A DNA stretch of 64,000 nt, from NCBI GenBank assembly GCA_963757565.1, contig CAVWSB010000010.1, positions 682,001 through 746,000 on the forward strand. The letters are read 5' to 3'. Below the pieces are notes generated by a model that saw only the letters and a program-made list of their open reading frames with translations, did no database searches and was not told the DNA's origin. Position 1 is the stretch's first letter. Every line of letters begins with the position of its first letter. The translations under genes were made by a program, and so were the position numbers. This document shows, in pieces, positions 8,615 through 19,756 of the stretch. The stretch is from PALSA-894 sp963757565 (GTDB lineage: Bacteria > Pseudomonadota > Alphaproteobacteria > Rhizobiales > Xanthobacteraceae).

Positions 8615-10495
8615 CTAAGAGTTCGCGCCGGCTTTCGGGCGTTTGCGTTCGCGACCCCCGCGCAGATGCGCAACGAGCAGCGTGAGCGCGGCCGGGGTCA
8701 TGCCATCGATCCGCCCCGCCTGTCCAATGGTACGGGGCCGAATCGATTCGAGTTTCTGGCGCACTTCCATCGAAAGCGCGGTCATCGCGGCGTAGTCGAA
8801 GCCTTCGGGAAGCTCCAGGCCTTCGTCACGCCGGTAGGCCGCGACGTCGGCGGCCTGGCGGTCGAGGTAGACCGCATACTTGGCGTCAGTCTCGATTTGC
8901 TGGGCGATCGGGGCAGGGACCTCGGCGAGCTGCGGCCATACGCGGATCGCTTCGGCCATTCCAAAATTCGGATGCGAAAGAAGATCGAAGGCAGTGCGGC
9001 GCTGGCCATCCTTTTTCAACGTGAGGCCGTGGCGCTCTGCTTCGTTCGGCGTGACCGACAGGGCATTTGCCAACGCGCGCGCGGCATCGAGCGCCGCCAT
9101 CTTGGCTCCGAACGACGCGGCCCTTGCCGTACCGACGCAGCCGATCGCGATACCCTTCGGGGTCAGGCGCTGGTCGGCGTTGTCGGCGCGCAGGGTCAGC
9201 CGGTATTCGGCACGAGACGTAAACATGCGGTACGGCTCGGTGACGCCGCGTGTCACCAGGTCGTCGATCATAACGCCGAGATAGCCTTCGGACCGGTCGA
9301 ACACGATGCCGGCTCCGCCCCCTGCCCGCGCGGCCGCGTTCAGCCCCGCGACAAGCCCTTGCGCTGCAGCCTCTTCGTAGCCGGTCGTCCCGTTGATCTG
9401 TCCCGCCAGGAACAGGCCGCGCACCCGTTTGGTCTCGAGTGTTGCGCGCAGCTCACGCGGATCCACGTAGTCGTATTCGATGGCGTAGCCGGGCCGCACC
9501 ATACGGGCCTTTTCCAGGCCCGGAATGGTCGCGACCAGCGCGCGCTGCACGTCTTCGGGCAACGAGGTCGAAATCCCGTTCGGATAGACCGTGGTGTCGT
9601 CCAACCCCTCGGGCTCGAGGAAAATCTGATGCCCGTCGCGCTCGCCGAAGCGCACGATTTTGTCCTCGATCGACGGGCAATAGCGCGGGCCGCGGCTCGC
9701 GATCTGGCCGGAGTACATCGGTGAACGGTGCACATTCGCCCGGATGACGTCGTGCGTGGCAGCAGTCGTGCGCGTGATGCCGCATTCGATCTGCCGCGTC
9801 TCGATGCGCGCGGTGAGCGTCGAGAACGGCTCGGGCGGATCGTCGCCCGGCTGCATCTCCACCCTGCCCCAGTCGATCGTCGCGCCGTCGAGCCGCGGTG
9901 GCGTGCCGGTCTTGAGCCGACCGAGCGCAAAGCCGAACCGCTCCAGCGTGAGCGAAAGCGCGACCGCCGGCGCCTCCCCGACCCGGCCCGCCGGCGTCTG
10001 GGTCTCGCCGATATGGATTAGCCCGCGCAAAAACGTGCCGGTGGTCAGCACCGCGGCGCCGCAGGACAGCGTCTGGCCGTCGATCAGACGGACACCTGTC
10101 ACGCCGCCCTCACCGATTGTCAGATCGTCGACCTCTGCTTCGATCACATTGAGATTCGCGGTCTCGCGGATCGCGCGCTGGATCGCGTGTGCGTAGAGCT
10201 TGCGGTCGGCCTGGGCGCGCGGACCTCGCACGGCCGGCCCTTTGCGGCGGTTGAGCACGCGGAACTGGATGCCGCCCGCGTCGGCGGCGCGGCCCATCAG
10301 GCCGTCGAGCGCATCGATCTCGCGCACCAGATGACCCTTGCCGAGCCCACCGATCGCCGGATTACAGGACATTGCGCCGATGGTCGCGAACCGATGCGTG
10401 ACCAGGGCGGTTCGTGCGCCCTTGCGCGCCGCCGCCGCCGCGGCTTCGCAGCCGGCGTGCCCGCCGCCGATCACGATCACATCGAAGGTACGCAT
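8615..10495 (-). CDS. mnmG: tRNA uridine-5-carboxymethylaminomethyl modification enzyme MnmG
   Basis: FAD enzyme that works with MnmE to place (carboxymethyl)aminomethyl groups on wobble U34. The Rossmann FAD motif VIGGGHAGCEAAAAAARKGA is at the N-terminus, followed by MSCNPAIGGLGKGHLVREIDALDG, a family signature, and the C-terminal helical domain ends in a basic tail. I start at the ATG at 10495 (MRTFDVIVIGG) and not the longer frame from 10582, whose extra residues are not family-like. Its partner mnmE lies 305 bp upstream on the same strand and rsmG 36 bp downstream. Confidence 0.97.
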   Translation of the reverse strand: MRTFDVIVIGGGHAGCEAAAAAARKGARTALVTHRFATIGAMSCNPAIGGLGKGHLVREIDALDGLMGRAADAGGIQFRVLNRRKGPAVRGPRAQADRKLYAHAIQRAIRETANLNVIEAEVDDLTIGEGGVTGVRLIDGQTLSCGAAVLTTGTFLRGLIHIGETQTPAGRVGEAPAVALSLTLERFGFALGRLKTGTPPRLDGATIDWGRVEMQPGDDPPEPFSTLTARIETRQIECGITRTTAATHDVIRANVHRSPMYSGQIASRGPRYCPSIEDKIVRFGERDGHQIFLEPEGLDDTTVYPNGISTSLPEDVQRALVATIPGLEKARMVRPGYAIEYDYVDPRELRATLETKRVRGLFLAGQINGTTGYEEAAAQGLVAGLNAAARAGGGAGIVFDRSEGYLGVMIDDLVTRGVTEPYRMFTSRAEYRLTLRADNADQRLTPKGIAIGCVGTARAASFGAKMAALDAARALANALSVTPNEAERHGLTLKKDGQRRTAFDLLSHPNFGMAEAIRVWPQLAEVPAPIAQQIETDAKYAVYLDRQAADVAAYRRDEGLELPEGFDYAAMTALSMEVRQKLESIRPRTIGQAGRIDGMTPAALTLLVAHLRGGRERKRPKAGANS

Positions 10496-10800
10496 GATGG
10501 GCGGACTTCTATCCAAATGAGTGCCTTGGGACAACAAAATTGGGGTTCTGCGATTCAGAACGGACACGAATTGGATTTCCACAGCGCGGGCGTTGTTTCA
10601 CGTGAAACATCGAGCCTTGGTCCCAATTCACCGTTGAAATAGTTCAATAAATCACAAGATAGTGCATGCAAATACCACCAATTGTATTCGTGGAAGTCTC
10701 AATCCTCACTGCGATTAGGCGGCCGAGGAGCCCGGATCGGAGAGCGATCGATAACGAGCCGTGGAACCCTCGTCCGTTCTCGATCCCTACACCGTTACCA
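10496..10800. other. Intergenic region between mnmE and mnmG, with parS
   Basis: This 305-bp gap holds one clear element, the parS palindrome at 10594-10609. The bases from about 10628 to 10700 are visibly more AT-rich than the flanks and may carry the mnmG promoter, but no convincing -35/-10 pair was identified. No coding potential was recognised on either strand. Confidence 0.6.
10594..10609. promoter_or_regulatory. parS: Perfect parS site
   Basis: TGTTTCACGTGAAACA is an exact match to the 16-base parS consensus bound by chromosomal ParB proteins. It is intergenic, about 3.6 kb from parB and about 9.5 kb from the proposed origin at 19.76-20.28 kb. With the site at 8500 it forms a pair 2.1 kb apart. 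Function as the main ParB loading site is inferred. Confidence 0.93.
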
Positions 10801-12132
10801 TCACTTCCCAATACAAAAATCACGGAAGATGACGTCGAGGATGTCCTCCACGTCCACCCTCCCCGTCAGGCGTCCCAGCGCGCGAGCCGCAAGCCGCAGC
10901 TCCTCGGCAACCAACTCCTCCTCCCCGGCTGGCGCAACCAACGCTCGACGCAACGCCGCCGCCACGTCGCCCAAGACGTGCCGATGCCGGTGACGTGTGA
11001 CCAAGGCTGGTTCGCCGCCTGACAGCGCATTCGAAGCAAACTCACCGAGCGCTGAGATCAGGCGATCGAGGCCGGCGCCGGTTCGCGCCGAAATAAAAAA
11101 CAGGCGGGTCGACTCTACAGGCTGTTTCGAGCCGGGGCTGACGAGGTCAGTCTTGTTATGAATTATCCAATATTCATTAAATTCATTCTTTTGTTCACTT
11201 CTTTCTCCGACTTTCCCGGCTGCATCCTCCACCCACAACACGAGGTCTGCCGCCTCCGCCCGGGCCCGTGCCCGCCGCACGCCCTCCTGTTCCACCGGGT
11301 CTTCACTTTCGCGCACGCCGGCCGTATCGAGCAACGTCACCGGATAGCCGCCGAGATCGAGATGCACTTCAATCACGTCGCGCGTGGTGCCGGCGTGGGG
11401 CGACACGATCGCGGCCTCTCGCCGCGCGAGCCGATTCAGGAGGCTCGATTTTCCCGCGTTCGGCGGCCCTGCGATGGCAACGACCAGCCCCTCCCGCAAC
11501 CGCTCACCGCGATGTCCGTCCGAGAGAGTTTCATCAATCTCATCAACAAGTTGCCGCGCAGCATGGAGCGCAGGAGAAACCAGATCTTCCGGTACGTCTG
11601 CTTCGTCGGAAAAGTCGATCCGCGCCTCCACCAGCGCGAGCGCCCCGATCAGGCGCTGCCGCCAGTCCTCAGCGCGCTGGCCGAGCAAACCCTGCACCTG
11701 CCGCATCGCCTGGGCGCGCTGCGCCTCGGTTTCGGCGGACACCAGGTCCGCGAGCCCCTCGACGGCGGTGAGATCGAGCCGCCCGTTCTCGAATGAGCGG
11801 CGGGTGAATTCGCCGGCCTCCGCGCCGCGGAATCCCGGCAGTTTGCCGAGTGCGTCGAGCACGGCGGCCACAACCGCCCTGCCCCCATGCAGGTGCAGCT
11901 CCGCCATGTCCTCGCCGGTCTCGGTCTTCGGCCCGGGAAACCAGAGCACCAGCGCGTCGTCCAGCACGGTCCCGGCGCGGCGCAGCCGGCGCAGCACCGC
12001 GCGGCGCGGCTCCGGCAGCTTGGCGCCGAGCGCGGTGATGCCATCCGACGCGCGTGGACCGGAGACGCGCACGACCGCGACAGCCGCCGGCGGCCGGCCG
12101 GACGAGAGGGCAAAGATGGTGTCGGCGGACAT
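10801..12132 (-). CDS. mnmE: tRNA modification GTPase MnmE
   Basis: K+-dependent GTPase partner of MnmG in U34 modification. The N-terminal formyl-THF-binding domain contains IFALSSGRPPAAVAVVRVSG; the G domain has the P-loop AGPPNAGKSSLLN, the G2/G3 region with TTRDVIE and DTAGVRES, and NKTD as G4. The chain ends in the invariant CIGK, whose Cys is required for modification. ATG 12132 (MSADTIFALSSG) is preferred over an upstream TTG at 12168 because family proteins start close to the TIFALSSG segment, though no strong Shine-Dalgarno decides this. The gene lies upstream of mnmG on the same strand. Confidence 0.96.
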   Translation of the reverse strand: MSADTIFALSSGRPPAAVAVVRVSGPRASDGITALGAKLPEPRRAVLRRLRRAGTVLDDALVLWFPGPKTETGEDMAELHLHGGRAVVAAVLDALGKLPGFRGAEAGEFTRRSFENGRLDLTAVEGLADLVSAETEAQRAQAMRQVQGLLGQRAEDWRQRLIGALALVEARIDFSDEADVPEDLVSPALHAARQLVDEIDETLSDGHRGERLREGLVVAIAGPPNAGKSSLLNRLARREAAIVSPHAGTTRDVIEVHLDLGGYPVTLLDTAGVRESEDPVEQEGVRRARARAEAADLVLWVEDAAGKVGERSEQKNEFNEYWIIHNKTDLVSPGSKQPVESTRLFFISARTGAGLDRLISALGEFASNALSGGEPALVTRHRHRHVLGDVAAALRRALVAPAGEEELVAEELRLAARALGRLTGRVDVEDILDVIFRDFCIGK

Positions 12133-12189
12133 CGCCACGACGGAAGCGCCGCGGTCGTCAACGGTCAAGGGGTGAGGCGCCTGTGACCG

Positions 12190-12594
12190 TCACTCGGAGT
12201 CGACAACCGCCACGCAATCGATCTCGACATCGAATGGCCCTGGCCACGATGGCACATGCACGAAAATCCGTGCCGGGTTTTGGCCGGCAAAATAGCGATC
12301 GTAGACGGCATTGAATGCGGCGAAGTGCGAAGGCTCCGGCGTGCAGTACACGTTGCACTTGAGTACGTTGCCGAGCGATGAGCCGGCCGCCTCAAGGCAG
12401 CGCTTCATTTGCGCAAGCACGCGCTCGGCCTGCTGCTCAAACGCGACCGGCTCGATCTCGCCGGTCTCGGGATCGAACGGCGGCAGGCCCGACACAAAGA
12501 CGAATCCGTTCGCGACGCTCACCGGAAAAGACCGCGCCTTTCGGTAACGCTCCAGATAACTCGAGATCGGCTCGACGCGCAGTCGTTCGACCAT
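12190..12594 (-). CDS. RidA/YjgF family protein
   Basis: Small trimeric enamine/imine deaminase-type protein of 134 residues. The conserved ligand-binding arginine is in GQNPARIFVHV and the acidic residue in DVEIDCVAV, both positioned as in RidA, so the active-site pattern is complete. The N-terminus (FPVSVANGFVFVSGLPPFDPETGE) matches the beta-strand entry of the family. ATG 12594 is chosen because GAGGG lies five bases before it; the longer frame from 12645 adds non-family residues. It is 57 bp upstream of mnmE on the same strand but shares no known function with it. Confidence 0.88.
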   Translation of the reverse strand: MVERLRVEPISSYLERYRKARSFPVSVANGFVFVSGLPPFDPETGEIEPVAFEQQAERVLAQMKRCLEAAGSSLGNVLKCNVYCTPEPSHFAAFNAVYDRYFAGQNPARIFVHVPSWPGPFDVEIDCVAVVDSE

Positions 12595-12681
12595 GTTGCC
12601 CTCGTGTGGTTTTCGAGAGCACCATAGCGGCGCGATCGCATCCACGTTTCGGCGAAAGCCGAACTGATCCGGGACAGCGCA

Positions 12682-13467
12682 ATGGCCGAGGTGAAAATCA
12701 CGTTCGATGCCGCCGACGACTATGAACGTTTCATGGGACGCTGGAGCCGCGCCATCGGCGAGAAGTTTCTCGACTGGCTCGCCGCACCCACCGATGCCCG
12801 ATGGCTTGACGTCGGCTGCGGCACCGGCGCGTTCAGCGAACTAATCCTGCGGCGCTGCGCGCCGCGTTCAATTACCGGCATCGATCCGTCGCCGGCACAG
12901 ATCGCGTTCGCGCGCACGGCGTTGCCGGGGGCTACCTTCGAGGTCGCGGACTCGATGGACCTCCCATTCGCCGATGCGGCGTTCGACATCGCGGCCTCAG
13001 CGCTGGTGCTCCATTTCATTCCGGATCGCGCTAAGGCCTTCGCCGAAATGCACCGCGTGCTGCGGTCCGGCGGAGTTGTCGCGGGCTACACATGGAAGCG
13101 CACCGCGACGACCGACTTCGCTCCCTACATGCCGATGCTGCGCGGCGCGGAAAGCGTCGGCGGCGAGTCAATGAAGTCGCCGACCGTGCCGGAAGGATCG
13201 CCCGAAGGACTGAGCGCCTCGCTTCATGCCGCAGGCTTTCGCGACATTGCGGTAACCGAAATCGCGGTCAGCCAGACCTTCCGCGACTTTGACGAATACT
13301 GGGAGGTGCAGACGCTACCGTTCTCGCCGCCCGGCAAGACCGTCGCCAGACTCAGCGACGACCAGCGCGCGCGGCTGCGCAATCACTTGCGCGAGACGTT
13401 GCCGGCCGCGGACGGCAGCATCACGTATTCGGCGACCGCCGTGGCGGGCAAGGCGCGCAAGACGTGA
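12682..13467 (+). CDS. Class I SAM-dependent methyltransferase
   Basis: A 261-residue UbiE/Methyltransf_11-like enzyme. Motif I is WLDVGCGTGAFSE, followed by the acidic residue in GIDPSPAQIAFAR, a DLPFADAAFD motif and ALVLHFIPDRAKAFAEMHRVL, all in the order seen in small-molecule methyltransferases. A substrate cannot be predicted. It is divergent from the RidA gene with about 90 bp between and is followed within 20 bp by a membrane protein on the same strand, so the two may be co-transcribed. Confidence 0.88.
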   Translation: MAEVKITFDAADDYERFMGRWSRAIGEKFLDWLAAPTDARWLDVGCGTGAFSELILRRCAPRSITGIDPSPAQIAFARTALPGATFEVADSMDLPFADAAFDIAASALVLHFIPDRAKAFAEMHRVLRSGGVVAGYTWKRTATTDFAPYMPMLRGAESVGGESMKSPTVPEGSPEGLSASLHAAGFRDIAVTEIAVSQTFRDFDEYWEVQTLPFSPPGKTVARLSDDQRARLRNHLRETLPAADGSITYSATAVAGKARKT

Positions 13468-13486
13468 TGTCAGCGAGCGGCGCACG

Positions 13487-14392
13487 ATGACCGATTCGCT
13501 GCTCGCCTTTCTCGTCAAGCTGCCGCTTGCGCTGCTGGTCTTCATGCTCATTGCCTATGCCGGCACCGCAAACCGGCGAATAGCCGGCGTACTGTTCACC
13601 TTCCCGATCCTCAACGGCGTTGCGATCATCGCCAGCCCCAACCCGATCATGGTGGCGGATGCGATCTATCCGCTGGTGATATTCAACTGCGTGCTGTTCG
13701 CATTCGTGATCTCCTTCCCGCGCGCGCTGCCGCCAGTGCAATCGTTGTCGCGCGCGCTGCGGCTTCTCGTGCGCGTCGTCGCGTGGGCCGCTATCTGGTT
13801 CGCCGGCGCCTGGTGGCTCACCGACGTTCGCGGCGCGATCCCCGGCGCGGGTGTGCTGTTCGCAGGCGCATTCGTGTTCGCCGTGCTCTTCATGATGGCC
13901 TTCTGGACCCGCGCACCTCCGACAAGCGCGAACGATCGGGCAGGGGGACTCCATCTTGCGGATCACCACTGGAATAGATTCAGGACCTTCTGGGTCAGCC
14001 CGATCGGTGCTGGCCGGATCGTGTTTTTCACGCTCGCGTATGCGTGCGTATTCTTTGCCGCGCGCGCCGCGCTCGACGAAAAATGGGTCGGCATGGCGAG
14101 CGCACTCCCGCTGCCCGGCTTCTTTGCGCTCGCGTCACTCATCGACGACACGGAAGAAAGGCCGGTGGCTCTCGCGTCCCTGAAGCAGATCCGTGACACC
14201 CTGTTCCTCGGGCCCCTGCTGGTGATCCCGTTCAACTGGATGTTCTCCCACCTGCTCGCGTTCGCGATCCCACCGAGCGAGACTTTGCTGCGCTACGCGT
14301 TGCTGCTTGCGCTTTGGTCTGTCGCTGCGGCTGCCGTGATGCTCGCCATTCCGCGGTTGTCGGCCCGGTTCCAACATTACGAACCCGCATAG
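13487..14392 (+). CDS. Multi-spanning inner-membrane protein of unknown function
   Basis: A 301-residue hydrophobic protein with about eight to nine predicted membrane segments, beginning LLAFLVKLPLALLVFMLIAYAG. The segment VLFTFPILNGVAIIASPNPIMVADAIYPLVI suggests paired helices, and a soluble loop with charged residues lies around residues 145-165. The longest frame extends upstream to 13289 but that extension is out-of-frame shadow of the methyltransferase; ATG 13487 follows it by 20 bp. I do not recognise a family. Membrane location is clear, function unknown. Confidence 0.75.
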   Translation: MTDSLLAFLVKLPLALLVFMLIAYAGTANRRIAGVLFTFPILNGVAIIASPNPIMVADAIYPLVIFNCVLFAFVISFPRALPPVQSLSRALRLLVRVVAWAAIWFAGAWWLTDVRGAIPGAGVLFAGAFVFAVLFMMAFWTRAPPTSANDRAGGLHLADHHWNRFRTFWVSPIGAGRIVFFTLAYACVFFAARAALDEKWVGMASALPLPGFFALASLIDDTEERPVALASLKQIRDTLFLGPLLVIPFNWMFSHLLAFAIPPSETLLRYALLLALWSVAAAAVMLAIPRLSARFQHYEPA

Positions 14393-14484
14393 GTACATGA
14401 ACCGGACCGCGTTACCCGGTTCAGACAGGATACACCGCCATCTCGCTAGATCGTTCGCGGGGCACAGTTCTCAAAGGAACTGTC

Positions 14485-14658
14485 ATGACGAACGATACAG
14501 ACAAGCAAGCGACGACAACGAGCACACCAGACTGCCCACGCTGCGGAAAACCGATGCAACTTGCGCGCATCGAGCCTGATAAACCGGAACACGACCGACG
14601 CACCTTCCAGTGCGCGAGTTGCGGCGAGTCACGCAGTGAAATCGTCAAATTTCGCTAG
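14485..14658 (+). CDS. 57-residue zinc-ribbon protein
   Basis: A short gene with a clean Shine-Dalgarno (AAAGGA, seven bases before ATG). The protein has two CxxC knuckles, CPRC at residues 17-20 and CASC at 43-46, spaced as in a zinc ribbon, with a Thr-rich N-terminus (KQATTTSTPD) and a basic tail SEIVKFR. Such small rubredoxin-like or ribbon proteins are frequent in Bradyrhizobium relatives but uncharacterised. It stands alone between the membrane protein and the thioredoxin-domain gene. Zinc binding is inferred from the cysteine pattern. Confidence 0.75.
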   Translation: MTNDTDKQATTTSTPDCPRCGKPMQLARIEPDKPEHDRRTFQCASCGESRSEIVKFR

Positions 14659-14717
14659 CGTAGAATCCGGCCTCGCGGCTTGCGGAACGCTGGCATGGAC
14701 GTGTTACCTTGACCGGC

Positions 14718-16799
<2,082 letters not shown>

Positions 16800-16886
16800 C
16801 GCCCAGCTCATAGTCGGTCAAAACTGAAAATGTTGTGCGCTGCGCCGCGATGGCCGACACTGACGCAAGACCGATGGAGGATCGAT

Positions 16887-17300
16887 ATGCGGCTTGCGCT
16901 GCTGTTGCTCGTGCAAACCCTCGCGCTTCCGATGACGGCGATGATGGCGCGCGCCGCGGAGGAATCGACGCGCATCGAGCTCAACGCCGCCGAGAACACC
17001 GAGAACCGCTGCCGCCTCACCTTCGTGATCGAGAACAAGGGCAAGGCTGTCGACAGCCTCAAGGTCGATCTCGCGCTGTTCAACACCGAGGGCGCGGTGT
17101 ACCGCCGCATGCTGGTCGACATGGCGCCGGTGCGCGCGAACAAGACCATCGTGAAGACGTTCGTCACCGAGGGCGATTGCGCGCAGCTCGGCTCGATCCT
17201 GGTCAACGAAGTCACCGCGTGTCAGCCGGGCGAGCCCGCGGCGTGTCAGGACCAGCTTGCGCTCTCGTCGCGCGTGAAGACGGTGAAGTTTTTCAAGTAA
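16887..17300 (+). CDS. Secreted hypothetical protein with signal peptide
   Basis: A 137-residue protein. The first ~24 residues (LALLLLVQTLALPMTAMMARAA) form a signal peptide with an Ala-rich cleavage site, so the mature chain is periplasmic. The mature part has a CRLTFVIENKG beta pattern and three further cysteines (GDCAQLG, TACQPGEPAACQD), which may pair. GGAGG six bases before ATG 16887 fixes the start. The stop codon touches that of the convergent acetyltransferase gene. No family recognised. Confidence 0.75.
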   Translation: MRLALLLLVQTLALPMTAMMARAAEESTRIELNAAENTENRCRLTFVIENKGKAVDSLKVDLALFNTEGAVYRRMLVDMAPVRANKTIVKTFVTEGDCAQLGSILVNEVTACQPGEPAACQDQLALSSRVKTVKFFK

Positions 17301-17780
17301 TTATTCCGTCAGCTCCAGCGCCATGTACATCACGCCCGGCAGCGGATTGTCGTAGTAAGGCTCCGTCGGCGCAAAGCCGAGATCGCGGTAGAGCGCGCGG
17401 GCGGAGGCCATCGAGGCGAGCGTGTCGAGCAGCATGGTGCGATAGCCCTGCGCGCGGGCATCCTCGATCAGCTCGTTGGCAAGCTCGCGGCCAAGCCCGC
17501 TGCCACGAAATGCCGGCCGCACGTAAAGCCGCTTCATCTCACAGACGCCCGGCTCGACCATGCGGTACGCAACAGCGCCGGCGGCCTGCGCACCATCGCG
17601 CGCGATCAGCACTACGCCGGTCGGGCGCGCGTATTTACCCGGCAGGCCGGCAAGTTCGTCATCGACATTCTGGAAGCTGATGTCTTCGGCGAGCGATGCG
17701 ACATACTCGCGAAACAGCGACTCGACTGTCTCGCGATCGTCCGGCCAGCGGGCTTCGGTAATGCGAAGCGCCGCCGCCAT
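17301..17780 (-). CDS. GNAT family N-acetyltransferase
   Basis: A 159-residue acetyltransferase. Motif A with the acetyl-CoA pyrophosphate-binding loop is RPAFRGSGLGRELANELI (the R-x-x-G-x-G pattern), preceded by EMKRLYV, and the motif B region is ALYRDLGFAPTEPYYDNP. The substrate is unknown. It ends exactly where the convergent secreted-protein gene ends and starts four bases before the rho stop codon on the same strand, so it may be transcribed behind rho. Confidence 0.9.
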   Translation of the reverse strand: MAAALRITEARWPDDRETVESLFREYVASLAEDISFQNVDDELAGLPGKYARPTGVVLIARDGAQAAGAVAYRMVEPGVCEMKRLYVRPAFRGSGLGRELANELIEDARAQGYRTMLLDTLASMASARALYRDLGFAPTEPYYDNPLPGVMYMALELTE

Positions 17781-17784
17781 GGCT

Positions 17785-19050
17785 TTAGGCGTTCATGCTC
17801 TCGAAGAACTCGCCGTTCGTCTTCGTCGAGCGCAGCTTGTCGAGCAGGAAGTCGATCGCGTCCATCGTGCCCATCGGATTGAGGATGCGGCGCAGGATGT
17901 ACATCTTCTTGAGCTGCTGCGGATCGGTGAGCAGTTCTTCCTTGCGCGTGCCTGACCGCGTGATGTCGATCGCCGGGAAGGTGCGCTTGTCGGCGACCTT
18001 GCGATCGAGAATCAGTTCCGAGTTACCGGTGCCCTTGAACTCTTCGAAAATCACTTCGTCCATGCGCGAGCCGGTATCGATCAGCGCGGTCGCGATGATG
18101 GTGAGCGAGCCACCTTCCTCGATGTTGCGCGCCGCGCCGAAGAAGCGCTTCGGACGCTGCAACGCATTTGCGTCGACACCGCCGGTCAGCACCTTGCCGG
18201 ATGACGGCACGACCGTGTTGTAGGCGCGGCCGAGGCGCGTGATCGAGTCGAGCAGGATCACGACGTCGCGGCCGTGTTCGACCAGGCGCTTCGCCTTTTC
18301 GATCACCATTTCGGCGACCTGCACGTGGCGCGAGGCCGGCTCGTCGAAGGTCGAGGAAATCACCTCGCCCTTCACCGAGCGCTGCATGTCGGTGACTTCC
18401 TCTGGCCGCTCGTCGATCAGCAGCACGATCAGGAAGCACTCTGGGTGGTTCGCCGTGATCGAATGCGCGATGTTCTGCAACAGCACGGTCTTGCCGGTGC
18501 GCGGCGGCGAGACGATCAGGGCGCGCTGGCCCTTGCCGATCGGCGCCACGATATCGATCACGCGCGCAGAAAGGTCCTTTTTGGTCGGATCCTCGTATTC
18601 CATACGGATGCGCTCATCCGGATAGAGCGGCGTCAGGTTATCGAAGTTGACCTTGTGGCGTGCCTTCTCGGGATCCTCGAAATTGATCGTGTTGACCTTG
18701 AGCAGCGCGAAGTAGCGCTCGCCTTCTTTCGGGGATCGAATCTCGCCTTCGACGGTATCGCCGGTGCGCAAACCGAAACGGCGGATCTGGCTCGGGGAAA
18801 CATAAATGTCATCCGGGCCGGGGAGGTAGTTTGCTTCCGGCGCACGTAGAAAGCCGAAACCGTCGGAGAGAACCTCGACGACGCCTTCGCCGATGATATC
18901 GATTTCTTTTGCCGCGAGCTGTTTGAGGATCGCGAACATCTGCTCCTGCTTGCGCATGGTCGAGGCGTTCTCGACCGCGTGCTCTTCGGCAAAGGCAAGC
19001 AGTTCGGTGGGGGATTTGGACTTGAGGTCCTGGAGTTTCATTTCCCGCAT
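17785..19050 (-). CDS. rho: Transcription termination factor Rho
   Basis: Hexameric RNA-dependent ATPase that ends untranslated transcripts. The N-terminal helical and cold-shock (primary RNA-site) domains contain DGFGFLRAPEANYLPGPDD, the Walker A box is SPPRTGKT, Walker B ends in VVILLDS, and the R-loop and Q-loop regions (RLGRAYN, GKVLTGGVD) are intact. Length is 421 residues. The 262 bp upstream before hemJ contain no gene; a long leader could serve autoregulation, as in other bacteria, but nothing specific is seen. In Hyphomicrobiales rho lies near the origin, which fits this locus. Confidence 0.98.
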   Translation of the reverse strand: MREMKLQDLKSKSPTELLAFAEEHAVENASTMRKQEQMFAILKQLAAKEIDIIGEGVVEVLSDGFGFLRAPEANYLPGPDDIYVSPSQIRRFGLRTGDTVEGEIRSPKEGERYFALLKVNTINFEDPEKARHKVNFDNLTPLYPDERIRMEYEDPTKKDLSARVIDIVAPIGKGQRALIVSPPRTGKTVLLQNIAHSITANHPECFLIVLLIDERPEEVTDMQRSVKGEVISSTFDEPASRHVQVAEMVIEKAKRLVEHGRDVVILLDSITRLGRAYNTVVPSSGKVLTGGVDANALQRPKRFFGAARNIEEGGSLTIIATALIDTGSRMDEVIFEEFKGTGNSELILDRKVADKRTFPAIDITRSGTRKEELLTDPQQLKKMYILRRILNPMGTMDAIDFLLDKLRSTKTNGEFFESMNA

Positions 19051-19312
19051 GCGGGTAATCCTGGAGTCGTCCGGCGGTTTCAGAAAACAACGCCGGGAAG
19101 GGGGAGGGAGGGGAGTCGCAGGTCTGGCGGAGGACGAGTCCTCTGTCCTGATGCGGTGCCCGGCTCGGTCAGAACCGGAAACTCGAGTGCATCCGCCTGC
19201 GTTTCAGGAGAGTGATTCGAAAATATGGAAGGAGTTGGACGAACGCAAGAGGGAGCTTGGTTTCACGCAGAAGGCTGCAATCCATGGGCTGAATCGGTAG
19301 ATTTCGTAGCAA

Positions 19313-19756
19313 TCAGAAAGGTTTAACAACGACAAGAATCACAATTCCGATCATCAGGATCGTGGGAACTTCGTTAACGATGCGATAAAACTTCTGCGAG
19401 TGGGTGTTGCGATCCTCGGCAAATTCCCGTGTCCAGCGCGCCAGAAGCCCGTGCACGCCTGACAATACGACCACCAGCAAAAGCTTGCCGTGGAGCCAGC
19501 CAGCCCTCAGGAAACCGCCCTCGATCGCGAGCCAGATGCCGAGCACCCAGGTCGCGATCATGGCGGGATTGATGATCGCCCGCAGGAGCCGTCGCTCCAT
19601 CACCTTGAACGTCTCGGACTGCTTCGACCTCGCCTCCGCATCGCAGTGATAGACGAACAGCCGCGGCAGATAGAGCATGCCCGCCATCCAGGCGATCACC
19701 GCGATGACATGCGCGGCCTTGAGCCAGAGATAAAGTTCGGCTGGATTCCAGGTCAT
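19313..19756 (-). CDS. hemJ: Protoporphyrinogen oxidase HemJ
   Basis: Integral-membrane enzyme for the oxidation of protoporphyrinogen IX to protoporphyrin IX in heme synthesis. The 147-residue protein has four membrane helices: LYLWLKAAHVIAVIAWMAGM (with the invariant His), the INPAMIATWVLGIWLAI helix, LHGKLLLVVVLSGVHGLLARW and a C-terminal VPTILMIGIVILVVV. The RLFVYH segment is diagnostic. In related genomes hemE and other heme genes sit next to rho at the origin; here hemJ alone is present and directly borders the proposed origin. Confidence 0.92.
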   Translation of the reverse strand: MTWNPAELYLWLKAAHVIAVIAWMAGMLYLPRLFVYHCDAEARSKQSETFKVMERRLLRAIINPAMIATWVLGIWLAIEGGFLRAGWLHGKLLLVVVLSGVHGLLARWTREFAEDRNTHSQKFYRIVNEVPTILMIGIVILVVVKPF

